NCBI GenBank assembly: GCA_015680685.1
Contig: MNCI01003758.1
Coordinates: 620-37,991, forward strand
DNA from: Gnetum montanum
Lineage: Eukaryota > Streptophyta > Gnetopsida > Gnetales > Gnetaceae
DNA: 37,372 bases
Reading direction: 5' to 3'
The notes beneath the pieces were generated by a model, which ran no database searches, was not told where the DNA came from, and worked only from the letters and a program-made list of their open reading frames with translations. A program made the translations under genes and the position numbers. Below are positions 1 through 10,619 of the stretch, in pieces. Position 1 is the stretch's first letter. Each line of letters begins with the position of its first letter.

Positions 1-1044
1 AATGTCACCAATCAAAATAGTGATGCCACAAGCAACACCACCGGCTCAACAAGGAGCACAACTCACAAGGATCAACAATAAGGGCAATCATGCCTCATGC
101 ACAATACGTTGTCAAACAAGACAATAGCCATTTGGCTTTGGGATGACACAAATAACCACTTCATCCTCAATGTTCCCAACAATAAGTCATCATACCGCGT
201 AAAACATTTAAGCCTTGCGTTACGAATGATAGATGCAACCACGATAACACGCATGTAGAATTTGAAAGCGCAACCAAGAAGACACACATACAAAAATAGA
301 AAAACATACAATTGCAAACACGAACGTACAAAGTCTACTAGCAACGGTCTTAGTCCACCTAGAACAAGGCTCACCAAGAGCACATGTCTGAAAGACCTCC
401 AAACTGAGGTACCTGGGAACCATCTTGTCCCAATTTGTATTTTCCCATACTCACTATATCTAGGGTGAGTGGGAGTGCCAAGGATATCATATCCTACACG
501 ATTCAACAAATGCCATCTCGAACATGTCATCTGGGTGGAAACCGAAGTAGAGACTCGGTCCAATTCATCCCAGATGAATCACTGGAGACCTGAGATGGAA
601 GCTCCTTGAGCAACAAAATTCTGGAGTTGCCAGTAGAACTCCTCTCAACCATATCGCATACAATCATAACTAGTCCAACCACAAGTAAACAAGTGAAGGA
701 CATCACTACAACACCATTGTTTATATCCTTAGGGAGAGCAACATACATCAATAGCTCACAATTTCTCATCTATCCCCTTATGAAGAGTGAAGAACATTTC
801 CATCAAGAAACTCTTCAAAAACACATAAGGATATGATCCTAGATCAGCTAGGTATTAATCCAAAGGGACCATTAACCAAACAAGCTCAATGGAGTAACAC
901 CACCAAAGAGCACAAGGCCACCCTCCAAGGGAGTGGTTAGCCAAAGTTGAGAATGGGGTTAGCTAGTTTCTATCGGAAACCTCACAAACCACAAACCATG
1001 ATACCCACTTAGCGAGAAACTTTTACGAATAACTGAAACTGTAC
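1..1044 (-). mobile_element. Internal part of a minus-strand LTR element cut by the left edge
   Basis: This stretch lies directly downstream, on the minus strand, of a primer binding site and an LTR, so by position it is the leader and first internal part of an LTR retrotransposon that continues off the window. The longest minus-strand frame covers 72-563, but I recognise no gag, protease or other retroelement motif in it, and it may be a chance frame. No similarity to the gag region of the neighbouring A/B elements is visible. Confidence 0.5.
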
Positions 1045-1057
1045 GGCTCTGATACCA
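1045..1057 (-). other. Primer binding site for initiator tRNA-Met
   Basis: The plus strand reads GGCTCTGATACCA, the exact 3' end of plant initiator tRNA-Met; the minus strand is therefore the primer site TGGTATCAGAGCC. It is separated by two bases from the end of the LTR at 1060, the usual spacing. It shows that the LTR on its right served as the 5' LTR of an element that extends to the left. Confidence 0.85.
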
Positions 1058-1059
1058 TC

Positions 1060-1757
1060 TGTAACAACGTTGCCCGACGTTGCCTAGCACCCTAAGGAAT
1101 TCACAAAGATCCAATGGATCTGGGGCAAAAAACCTGGGGGATACGCCTCAAACAAGCAAGCCTCTCACGAGTGCAAGTAGAAGAGAACCAAGCAAACAAG
1201 CACACACACAACCTTGTAGACCACATCAATGGGAGGGGAGACGATGCACCTACAAGGGAAGGTACCTCACCCCCATATCCCTCATGATCTGGTACAAGGT
1301 GTGGCATGGCACTGCACCAAAACTATCCAGTCTTGGCTACCTACATATCTACGACCACCATAGAATCAGGGCCATGTAGTTCTCCACGGAGAAGAGGGAA
1401 GGAAGAGGACTTAGAGAAGAGAGTTGCAACAGGAGGGTGTCCTATTGCTAGCTTGGTACCACCAAGCCAGGGTGGGTTTTGTAACACTTGAGAGCCACTC
1501 GAGGATGCCTCAGAGTGTTCCATGGCCCCCGAACCATGGGGAGAGCCCAAGAGAACCACCACTTGGAACATCTCTCACACTAACACTAACTTTTCCTATG
1601 ACTTTCCCATGCGTTCCATTGCGTATTTATAGGCTCACACGGGAGCCACAATATCACATATCCAATATTGCTAGCCAGGCTACGATATCAGGTACCCAAT
1701 ATCGAGGGTCCAATATCAAGGGTCTGATATCGAAGCTTGACAAATCATGGTTCATCA
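1060..1757 (-). repeat. LTR shared by the left-edge element and element A
   Basis: The repeat is 698 bp, begins TGTAACA and ends TTCATCA on the plus strand (TG...CA on either strand). On its left is a tRNA-iMet primer site and on its right the polypurine tract of element A, so it serves as 5' LTR for one element and 3' LTR for the other. Only about 1578-1757, the U3 part, matches the other LTR of element A (about 9550-9717). The remainder is unrelated to 8870-9545. A TATA box and a cluster of GATATC/AATATC motifs lie in the shared part. Confidence 0.75.
1624..1631 (-). promoter_or_regulatory. TATA box in U3 of the shared LTR
   Basis: The minus strand reads TATAAATA. Upstream of it, at 1650-1735, lie six copies of a GATATC/AATATC-like motif spaced about 20 bp apart. 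This is a typical U3 layout of enhancer repeats followed by a TATA box. Element B has TATAAATA at the matching place in both of its LTRs. Confidence 0.6.
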
Positions 1758-1770
1758 TACCCCCATGACT
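1758..1770 (-). other. Polypurine tract of element A
   Basis: The minus strand reads AGTCATGGGGGTA and abuts the TGATGAACC start of the 3' LTR. Element B has AGTCGTGGGGGTA at the same position (10429-10441). It is the expected primer for plus-strand DNA synthesis. Confidence 0.75.
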
Positions 1771-1945
1771 AAATGCAAACTCATCCTCGAGTCAAAAAAA
1801 TGAGAACAAGCTCCATTGATTACACAATGGATAGGTATGGGATTATTGACTGACTAAGAATTTACTCATGTTGTAGTGGAGGATTGCATACAACAAAATT
1901 GGGACATGAACATAAAATTATAAAAGTACAAAACTTTGTTGTAAC

Positions 1946-4732
1946 TCATGTAGTTTCAGGTGGCAGTGGTTCCTCCATGGGTTACTTCCCCTTATCTTGT
2001 GCTCCAATTTTTGGAATTTGATGGCTTTGAAGGAGTGCCTAGAGTTTTTTCTCTTTAGTTCAAGGGTCTTGTGCTATCCATGCTGATGCTCCAATGTTTG
2101 ATCTAGTTGGCACCTCCCATGGACATGGTAGTTGCAGGAACATTTGATTTTCTTTGACATACCAGGTTGCAAATAGTCGTCGTTGCTCCTTATAAGCTCT
2201 AGCTTTATCCTTGTACTCCTGGTAATCTGTAAGCCATCGAGCCAAGTCTACTATGACATCTTTTTATCCTTGGTAGCTAGTTTTGACCACCTCTAACTCA
2301 GAATTTGCCACTTTTAACTTTTGCAGCATCTTCTTGTGCTCCACAAATTCTATTTCATATTTTGCATAGGTGGTAGCTACCTACTTCTCCAACTCTATTC
2401 TCAGGCGTCCTGCTATTAACATGGTTAAATTGGCATACTGTAGATTTGCCAATTTCATGTACTCCATAAGATCTTGTATCTGCAAGTCTTGGCTTTTGAG
2501 CTCTGCTTGGTGGACGAATGCATAGGTGTCCAGTATGACCCGCCAATCAACGTATTGAGCACTGAAAGTGTTAATGTGGGCCTTGGCCATATGGATCTCC
2601 TTTTCAATGACTTTCTTATACATCCTCACCTGATCTTTGAAGTGCTCTTTCAGTTTCTCATGTCGCTTGGCCTCATTTTTCCACGTGCTTATTTCAATTG
2701 CCATATTTTGATATATTGCGTGTACCTCCTCCATTGAGAGGGTTCAATTCTCTTTGGCCAAGCAATTTATGTCCTTGACCCTAACTAATTGTTCTCATAA
2801 CCACTGAAAATCATCTTTGAGAACATTCTTTTGTTTCTCCATAGTGGTCAACCGAAGATTGTCTACAGCATGTTATTTATTCTCTTATTGCAAGGCCTTG
2901 AGTGCTTTGGCATGTGCATATGTCTACACTTGTGCCTTGGAAGCATCCCAATTGGCCCTCTCTTTCTCCTCCGCCACTCTTTTATTGTTTGCCAATAATT
3001 TAGTGAGTTTCTCTATCTTGAAAGATTCTAGTTGGTCTGCAGGGATGAATTGAGATGGATCCCACTGTGTAGCTTGCAAGGTGACGAGCCTTTCTTGGAG
3101 CCTTTTCAACTCCACCTCTGCATGCTCGACCCTAATCTCTACCATGACCAGCTTCCCTTTGGTGGAGATGAGGTCTAACTGAGTTGTTGTGACATCTTGC
3201 AAGATGTCAAAGAAGGACATCATCACTTGTCCTGTCTGCAACAATCGATCGAGAACATCATCATGCTCTGCAAGAGTCATCAAGGGGCTGGCCAAAGTTT
3301 GAGCATCACATGCTCCTGTGAAATCCACCGGTGGCACAACAGGGACATTGAAGGACTCTTTTATGTGGTCCATGACCACTTCTATGGCTCCTACTGCATC
3401 TTGGTGCTACATGACCATGACTGTGGTACCTTCACTTGTTTCCAATTGCACCTGAAAGGATGTAGCATTTCCTAAGATCTGTTGTGACCAGTGTGTCTCC
3501 CCTCCTCCTGTTTGGATGGACACTTCACCCCATGCATGATCTATGAAAACCATGGATTTTATAGCATCGTCAATGACCTAGAAAAGATTGGTATCATCAC
3601 GACTTCCCCAGCTAACTGTCTCAATGATGGCCCTGAGATGGCTCATCAATGGTCGATAATCCTGTGGTGGTGGCAGCGGCTGGTCTCGCTGGCCTGTGCT
3701 GGGCCCTACTTCTTATTATTAACTAGGCCATGTACTTGGGAGTTAGCTAGGCCCTGTAGTTTTAGTTGTAGTGGGTCCCATCATTTATTCTTATTTCGAC
3801 TCAAGTATCTCACCAGCACTTTTCCTTGGGGCTAGTGGTTTCAACAATTTAGCGAATGAAGCAGTTTGGGCTCTTCTAGGGATGTCATTGGTGTACCCCA
3901 AAATTCTAGCATGTTAGCATAGCTTCCTAATGAGACAAGGGAAGGGTAATGTGAACTTCTTTGTCTTGCGTTCCTCAAATCACCTCAAAATTTTCATGAG
4001 ATATAGATGGGGGAGGTTGGCATTAACCTTGCCCATCAATATCACACTTCCTTTGGCTTACATTGAGATCCTATTCAGTCCTTTCATGGGGAAGATGTGA
4101 TAAGTGCTGATCTTGAAATTGATCCTCTCTTCTAGAGTCAACTCTCCATATTCCTTGTCTTCCTTGTCGTACTCCCTTTTCAAACAAATTTTTCGTGCAT
4201 CGACATCAAAGCGAGTGGGTAGGTAAGAAATTTTTCGCTCTGTATTCAAAAGATTCAACACTTCTGAAATGGCCTTGGCAAAAAGATCCATAAACATACC
4301 ACCAATATCAACTATGGTGCCTTCTTCTTTATTGTGCCAAAATTGGTATGTCTCTCCTAAGTACCAGGCACCACTTTCAAAAAGGATAGGCCATAATGAG
4401 GACCCTTTGAGTTGGTCCCTAACTGCCTCAGGAGTGAACTCCATGAAAGGTCCAAAGTTCAGTTCCACAATCATAGCTACTAACATGAACCTTTCATGGA
4501 TCACCTAAACACATTTTGGGGACAATGTGAGATGTTGTCCTTATTCAAGTGCTTTAGTGGCTCCTCTTTCAGCTTGTCCCAATTGCACAGTAACAAGAGG
4601 TTCTTGATGAATGTTGAATGATTGTGCCTCCTATTCTGCATGTTCCTTGTGAGATGCCTGGCCTCTGCCTCTTCTTGGTCATTTGGATGCGCCTTAAGAG
4701 GGTTTTCCTTGCTATCCACATTTAGGGGCCAT
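1946..4732 (-). pseudogene. ORFx of element A: basic N-terminus, globular middle, coiled-coil tail
   Basis: This is a second gene downstream of gag. From ATG at 4732 to TGA at 1946 the frame holds for 929 codons; the open stretches at 4504-4058, 3379-2924, 2734-2381 and 2245-2060 are all in phase and separated only by point stops. The first 25 residues are rich in K, R, Q and G. Residues about 77-225 hold a conserved block including the run WYLGETYQFWHNKE. Residues about 226-330 loosely resemble the poorly defined 'putative plant transposon protein' domain of gypsy-associated ORFs, including an LPFPCLIRKLC run. Residues about 480-830 are rich in E, K, L and Q and read as a long coiled coil. 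The end is proline-rich (PMEEPLPPETT). I recognise no catalytic motif. The role is unknown; a structural or capsid-associated accessory protein would fit. Confidence 0.7.
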
Positions 4733-5046
4733 CTGCAATCACACGGGGCTGTCCATTAGTAAGGTTGCTTACAAAGTTTAATTTATACCTTACTTCTTGC
4801 CTCTAATGAATTCATTTCTTGTTTTGTGTGATCTAAAGTTAGGAAATTTTATAAAAATGTCCCCTAAAAGTTTTGATATTGGGCCCAATTTGATTAGGTG
4901 GTTCCACAAATTAATTCCCCTAGTATGAGTGAACATATAAAGTTGATTTGGCAATGTGTTTAACAATTTTTATGGTCTTTTACCCTTTATCATATCCTTT
5001 AGGCAATAATGAAATTTGAAAAATTATGCATGACTTGGAGTATACC

Positions 5047-5060
5047 CTCCCCCACGACTA
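5047..5060 (-). other. Internal copy of the polypurine tract
   Basis: The plus strand reads CTCCCCCACGACTA; the core CCCCCACGACT matches the polypurine tract of element B at 10429-10441 exactly. Element B has a matching internal copy near 12478-12492. Its place, between gag and ORFx, recalls the central polypurine tracts of some retroelements, but function is inference. Confidence 0.45.
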
Positions 5061-5231
5061 AGTTGAACACTCCGGGTTCAGATGGGCTTAATTGGAATGG
5101 GAATTGTAGTGTTAATAAACAAGTTATGGATGTTGGAACGAGAGGCACACAAGTTAGCAAGTTTGTGAAAGATTTGAAAAACTCCCCCTACATGAATAGT
5201 GTAAAATGATGTTGACATGCCCGGGGGGCCC

Positions 5232-5312
5232 ATATATATAGGTTTTTTATGGATGCAATATTGCGTACTTGATAGCGCATCAGACCCGATATCAAGTACC
5301 CAATATTGCAGC
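5232..5312 (-). promoter_or_regulatory. U3-like internal promoter module upstream of ORFx
   Basis: On the minus strand a cluster of GATATC/AATATT motifs (5312-5252) precedes a TATATATA box (5240-5232). The stretch 5288-5308 matches 1684-1704 in the U3 of the 3' LTR at 19 of 21 positions. The spacing from this block to the TATA box is 48 bp here and 53 bp in the U3. The ORFx start codon lies 500 bp downstream. In element B a TATA box (12664-12671) and a GATATC (12685-12690) are kept at the equivalent place. I infer a second promoter that drives ORFx. Confidence 0.5.
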
Positions 5313-6699
5313 CCATTGAAAATAGGGTACTTCATAAAATTAATGAATTTCTAAATTTTCAAGGCCACAAATGAAGGAATTGAGGTTAATTGGAAAGGTG
5401 CATGGTAACATTGAATAGACTGGAAGGCACAAAAGGTATAATGGGGTGGAATCTAACAATGAAATTCCTGAATGGAATGAAGGAAAAAGGACATGAGATG
5501 GTGTATAGGAACATTTGAACTTAGAAGGATGATAAAGGAAAGAATAGATTTGGCAATGAAGTACTTGGAGGTTATAAAATGATGTGGTGGTGTGCAACAA
5601 GTACAAATTACAAAAGTCACACAAGTGGATCCTCCCCAAAGTAGGTTCCTACCTATAATGCCTTTACGTAACCACACCTTAAAATTTCCGTAGGCACTAG
5701 AAGGGTTAAATGTAATCCACACCAGTTCCACAAAGCACACACATGTAGATACCAATGTGATGAGGTATGAATTCAATGCTACAAAAGACATGAGTCACAA
5801 ATACATGAATAGTAAGATGAGGCGAATTGTAGAAGGGATTGCAAAGATTGGGATATGAGGTAATTGACCCAAGACACAATGAATCTTGAGTGTAGGGCAT
5901 GATTAATGTGTCATTAACCCGTCGCTCCAAAATCAAGACCAAGTCCATTCCTTTGATTAGTGACATTGCATTATTTCATCCTATGGTGGACATTCATAAG
6001 AGGATCATGACAGCAAGGTGTACGATCACTTGGCGTTTCGTTCAAGGGAGGAGTGATTTAAAATTTCTTTGTAGCACTTTTGTCTTGATCTTTTCTTTCT
6101 CTTTCTTCTCCTTTTTTTTGAATGTTTAATCCAAAGAAGCCACCAACCTTGAGACATGGGTGCATGTCTTTCCAGTGGGACCCCCTAGAATAGCATTGGG
6201 TTTCTTTTATTAAGTGCCTTTATTACTCTAATTCCCATTTTTCATTAAATCTACAAGGATCTTAGTACAACCAAGCTGCATGGTAACTCCTATAGATGTC
6301 ACCAAAGAGAACCCAAAAGTTCCCTTGATGTCATACCGTGGTCATTCCTACTTAGTCCATCATTTTTCACTCTGGGCATAATGAGCATAAAATTACTTTT
6401 AAATTTTCATGATGACAAGAATATCATCGTACCCAAAGTAGAAACTCTTATTAATAGAATGGTTGGATGGATGTGGTGGGCTTGCTATCCAAATAATTAG
6501 TCACTTGAGACTTGATAGCATAGAAAAACACCTCAACCAATGGGTCACATGAGTGTTTTATTCATAGATGAGATTACCCATAATAAGATAAAAATATAAA
6601 ACAACCAATAAAAAAATAAAACAAAAAAATTGAAAGATGAAAAGTTGGAAAACAAAAAATTATAAAATTAAAGAAAAGGAAAAAATTTATTAATTCTAT
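5313..6699 (-). other. Spacer between gag and the internal promoter of element A
   Basis: About 1.4 kb with no recognisable retroelement enzyme. It is collinear with 12713-13624 of element B, including a minus-strand frame at 5966-5706 whose translation resembles that at 13367-13104. Conservation there is no better than in surrounding noncoding parts, so I do not call it a gene. A polypyrimidine run lies at about 6090-6120 and an A-rich, low-complexity stretch at 6580-6690. Confidence 0.5.
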
Positions 6700-8756
6700 T
6701 AATTAGGATGGGGGATATCCCCCATAACTAAAATTTTTATCATAGCAAGAATTAATAAATGGAAGGGTTGGATCCATGCATTTTGGAAATATTGGGACTT
6801 GGTCATATCCAAACCACTGGGTGTCTTTTGATGTGGTGGTTGGAATGTACCCACATTGGGATGCACACACTATATTAAAGTTGACATAGTGGGGCAAGTT
6901 AGAAGATGTGGTTAATTGATACAGAGTTGACCCACTATGGCACCCTTGACCGTAAGATGGTATGCAAGGATCAATATGTCTCCCTATGTGGCTATATTCA
7001 TTGGGCCACATGATTTTTGGAGTATTGATTGGTGGCCCTAACAAGGTAACCAGAGGTGTTGTGTTCAAGGAGACAAATGCATCATAGCGTTGAACTTGTG
7101 CTTGGTTGAAGGGTGTAGTGGTTTTGGAACCATGTTGTCTCTTTCTTTGGTCATGCCTAAAGAAAGGATGCTTTGATGTTGTGGAGGACCTCCACTGCTA
7201 TTGACCATAGTAGCACAAGTAATGTTTGTGGGTTGGTGCTGTGGTGTAAAACCTTCTAGTACAATTGGTGGTGATGTAGAAGGAGGTTAAGGATAAGAAT
7301 ATTGAGGGTGAGGAGAAGTGTAAGGCACATGAGGTGGTGATTGTGTTGGATAGGATATCGGTTGATAGTATTTAGGAGAATGATAACAATGTGGTGAGAT
7401 AGAGGACGTTGACCTGGTTGGGGAAATAGGATGCTAAACCTGATAAGCACTTGGATTCAAATGATATGAAGGGTGTGACTAGTTTGGGGGTGGCCTTCTC
7501 CATGACTAGGATTTTAGCCACTGTGATTGAACACAGTATTTTTGTACGAACTCTAGATGTAACATTTTTCCCCAATGCTCATGTAAATGTGATAGGATTG
7601 GGCATTAACCTTTGGGGTGATCGTATAGGCAAATGTTACATTAATACGTATGATTAGAAATTGAGTTATTATTCTCTTCAACCCTTCTTTCTAATTGTCT
7701 AAGGGTGTTCTGTCCTACTTCTTAGTTCATCATGGTTCTACACCTAATAATGTTGGCATATTCTCCACATTTTTCATGTATCTATTCCATCATCTTATTG
7801 ACCTTTGCCTCAATTTCATCTAGTGATTGTAATACTGGCAAAGGTGGTTCCACCTCTTTGAGGTGAGTTGATTTATCCTCTTCATGATTATGGACCTTTG
7901 CTAATCCAATATTTTGGTCCTGTTGAGAGCTTTCAACATTCTCCCATTTAGCCATTTCTCCTTCTTTTCCTACCCACTTAATAAGCTCTTGGAATTGATG
8001 GGTTCATAGCTCATACAATTGACCTAGGGCATACATCCCTAGGGTCTCCCTTGTTTCATTATGGAGCCCATCTATGATGTGGTACATTAGCCTTTCCTCG
8101 AAGAATCCATGTCTTAGGAAATTGTTTAAAAATGCATAATATCTTTCTAAAGCCATGTCCAAGGGTTCACGTTGCTCTTGTTTTCACTCTTGGATTTGTC
8201 TCCTCAAGGTTGACACTCTTGCATAAGTTTGATATCTTTCATTGAAGAGTTCTATCATTGTGAGCCAATGTTGAATTGATTTTGGTCTTAAGGACCTATA
8301 CCATACTTTTTCTTGGCCAACAAGTGTCAAAGGAAAGAGCTTAAGCTTTTTCCATCCATTATCAATATTGTTCCATACATAGGCATCATGGAAGGCTTGT
8401 AAATGATGTTGCAGATCTAAATCATAACCTCCTGAAAATTTTGAAAAGTTATTTAAATCAAGCATGGGTAGATGACTTTCCTTATGATGCTTGCAGGATA
8501 TTCGAACAGCCTCTTGTATATGCATTAGGCTCTTAGTGGCTAGCAGGGGTTCATTGTCACTAGGTATATTATGAGTTTATAAGTTGGGACGATGTTGTCT
8601 TTGTTGATGTACATAAGAGACCCCTGCATTAGGTTGAGTACTCCAAACTTCATCTTCATCATCATATAATTCATTGCTTCTCCAATGAATTGCCTTACTA
8701 GTTATTGCATTATCATAGTCTTGTGAGAGAGACGTTGTTGTGAATTTGTGTGTGAC
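6700..8756 (-). pseudogene. gag: gag of element A (decayed)
   Basis: Gag is the capsid protein that packages retroelement RNA. The clearest part, 8525-8184, holds the retrotransposon gag core: a hydrophobic stretch around KLKLFPLTLVGQEKVWY, then RSLRPKSIQHW and FNERYQTY. The frame continues upstream to about 8756 without an obvious ATG; GTG or ATG codons near 8525 are later candidates. Downstream come an acidic, coiled segment and a proline-, serine- and histidine-rich C-terminal region ending YPPS at about 6703. No CCHC zinc knuckle is visible. At least one frameshift separates 8525 from 7068, and stops are frequent. One stop is TGA where element B has W (QEWKQ). Confidence 0.75.
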
Positions 8757-8851
8757 TTAATTGAAATTAAGTTCTTTTCTAAGAGATATATCATGAATAC
8801 TTTGTTACAGTGATCTTGTATGATATAACTAGCCTAGATAACTAGCACCAT

Positions 8852-8868
8852 CCCCAACAATAGCGCTA
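8852..8868 (-). other. Primer binding site of element A, tRNA-Asp type
   Basis: The plus-strand sequence CCCCAACAATAGCGCTA matches the plant tRNA-Asp 3' end (CCCCGGCAACGGCGCCA) at 13 of 17 positions. All four mismatches are transitions. It ends one base from the LTR. Confidence 0.6.
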
Positions 8869-8869
8869 A

Positions 8870-9717
8870 TGATGAGTCGTGAGGTACCCCTACACTCAAC
8901 CATACAAATATGAGCATTCATGCATGATCCAGTTGAACTCTGTAGATGGACTAGTTGTGATATCTAGATAGCTACTCGTTGATCACAGTTCACTTTCTTC
9001 CCATCTAGACTAGTATTTTCTTTGTCACATATGGTTTAGTCCAAAGTGAGATGTATGATGTGTTTTCTATCATTATGCTACTCCTAGGGACAATGGAAAA
9101 TAACTTTGTTTTAAGCTAAGAGGGAAAGGGAGAAGAGAATCTACACTAGCCTAAGTGCGATGAGCATCCATCCTTAATCATTTTATACATCTTGGACCTC
9201 ATGTACTACTACTAGGATTACCAAGTGCATGTCCTAGGTACACTACTGGGATACCAAGTAGTCACACTTAAATGCTCGTGATTAATTCGTACTCATTTTG
9301 TGTTTAATAACAGGGATAGGAAAGGAGGGTAGAGAAATATTAATTAAGAAAGCAATAAATAATAATAATAGTAAACAATTAAAACTAAGAGAATGCTTCA
9401 ATGATGAAGTAATCTCGATCTTTATTGTTGGTCATGTGTGTGTCCAAGTATGTCACACTCGAATAAAGGTTTCATACAATTACAATCATCACATTGCGGG
9501 CATGCACTGAGAAAAGGGTTGAGAAGAATTGAAACTGACAAAAAGATCCTACTCTAATACTAACTTTTCCTATGAATTTCCCATGTGCCCCATTATGTAT
9601 GTATAGGCTCACACAGGAACCATGATATCACGTATCGGATATCACTAGCCAGGATATGATATCGAGTACTTGATATCAGGGGTCTAATATCAAAGCCTGA
9701 CAAATCATGGTTCATCA
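8870..9717 (-). repeat. 5' LTR of element A
   Basis: The LTR is 848 bp, plus-strand ends TGATGAGT and TTCATCA. Positions 8870-9540 align with the LTRs of element B; the last 170 bp (U3) instead match the left LTR at 1578-1757, including GATATC-type repeats at 9630-9705. The TATA-like site is CTATACAT on the minus strand, weaker than in the other LTRs. Confidence 0.8.
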
Positions 9718-9838
9718 GGTGTTAAAACACAAAAAAAAAATTTAAATATTTACTTCCAACACATATCTTAATATTAGAACTTAAAAAAAAGATTAATTAC
9801 AAAGAGATGTTAGCTTAGTGATAAGAGTCTTGGCTTTG
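9718..9838 (+). repeat. AT-rich spacer ending in a tRNA-like SINE head
   Basis: The first 85 bases are A- and T-rich with no feature. From about 9808 the sequence reads GTTAGCTTAGTGATAAGAG, close to an RNA polymerase III box A in tRNA-derived SINEs. Similar heads occur at 29170, at 30588 and, on the minus strand, near 28420. The element appears to have been split by the older LTR, with a possible continuation at 17381 (box B-like TGTTCAATAG at about 17392). Confidence 0.35.
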
Positions 9839-9857
9839 TGATTAGCAACTAGGTATT
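9839..9857 (-). repeat. Left stub of the older LTR that received element B
   Basis: These 19 bases (TGATTAGCAACTAGGTATT) align with the start of the family LTR (TGATGAGTGGCTAGGTA). They continue, across the element B insertion, into 16554. The last five bases, GTATT, are the left target duplication of B. Confidence 0.55.
9853..9857. repeat. Target site duplication of element B, left copy
   Basis: GTATT stands directly before the TGATGAG end of the left LTR and again directly after the ACTCATCA end of the right LTR (16549-16553). Five bases is the usual LTR-retrotransposon length. Confidence 0.85.
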
Positions 9858-10428
9858 TGATGAGTGGCTAGGTACTTGTACACTCAACCATACGAATATG
9901 AGTGTTTCATGCACGATCTGATCGAACTTAGCAGATGGACTAGTTGTGGTATCTAGACAGTTATTCATAGGTTGCAGTTCGTTGTCTTCCCACCTGGACT
10001 AGTATTAACTTTGTCACGTATGGTTTAGTCTAGAGTGAGGTGTATGATGTGTTCCTACACTAATGCTACTCTTGAGTATGATGTGAAATAAAATTAACTA
10101 AGCTAAGAGAGAGAGGGTAAGAGAGAATCTAACTAGCCTAAGTGTGATGAGTATCTGTTCCTTAATCATTCATACACATCTCGGACCTTGTGCATGACTA
10201 CCACTGGGATTACCAAGTGCATGGCCTAAGTACGCTANTGCACTAGGAGGAAAGGGTTGAGAGAGGAACTACTTAAACGTAATACTAAAACTTCAAAAAC
10301 TTCCTACCAGATCTATCTACCTCTTATTTATAGATGAGGAGATAGTCTACGATATCACGTATGTGATATCGGGTCTAGGCTGCTAGATCACATCCATAAT
10401 ATCGTGTATGCGATATGATAACTCATCA
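9858..10428 (-). repeat. 3' LTR of element B
   Basis: The LTR is 571 bp, ends TGATGAGT and ACTCATCA. It is shorter than its partner (809 bp) because about 240 bp are missing at the N at 10238, which joins sequence equivalent to about 16118 and 16376 of the right LTR. A TATA box (TATAAATA, minus strand) lies at 10325-10332 and GATATC motifs at 10343-10415. Confidence 0.85.
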
Positions 10429-10441
10429 TACCCCCACGACT
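10429..10441 (-). other. Polypurine tract of element B
   Basis: The minus strand reads GTCGTGGGGGTA directly before the TGATGAGTT start of the 3' LTR, matching the tract of element A. Confidence 0.75.
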
Positions 10442-10619
10442 GAATGAAAATTTATCCTTGAGTTACAATGAGAACAAGCTCCATTGATTACATAGTTGAT
10501 AGGTATGGGATTATTGACTAGTAAGAATGGGTTCATGTCGTAGTGTAGAATCAGAACAAAATTAAGACATAACACAAAGAATGCGAAAGGAAATCCTATA
10601 GCTACAAAATTGATGGAAA

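Larger units (their letters stand above)
1758..9717 (-). mobile_element. Element A: gag-only LTR retrotransposon carrying ORFx
   Basis: Element A runs right to left. It consists of a 5' LTR at 8870-9717, a tRNA-Asp primer site at 8852-8868, gag at about 8756-6700, about 2 kb without recognised pol motifs, ORFx at 4732-1946, a polypurine tract at 1758-1770 and then a 3' LTR at 1060-1757. No protease, reverse transcriptase, RNase H or integrase motif was found on either strand, so it would need enzymes supplied in trans. Element B has the same order of parts. The primer tRNA and the gag type suggest Ty3/gypsy affinity; that is inference, because there is no pol to classify. Confidence 0.8.

Noticed and set aside
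72-563. Minus-strand open frame of 163 codons left of the first LTR
   Set aside because: No motif, no match to gag, and opposing frames of similar length; position alone does not make it a gene.
1080-1768. Overlapping short frames on both strands within the LTR
   Set aside because: They lie inside an LTR with promoter motifs and resemble no protein.
5706-5966. Minus-strand frame similar to one at 13104-13367
   Set aside because: The similarity follows from the two elements being copies of one family; the same level is seen in noncoding parts, and no known domain is visible.
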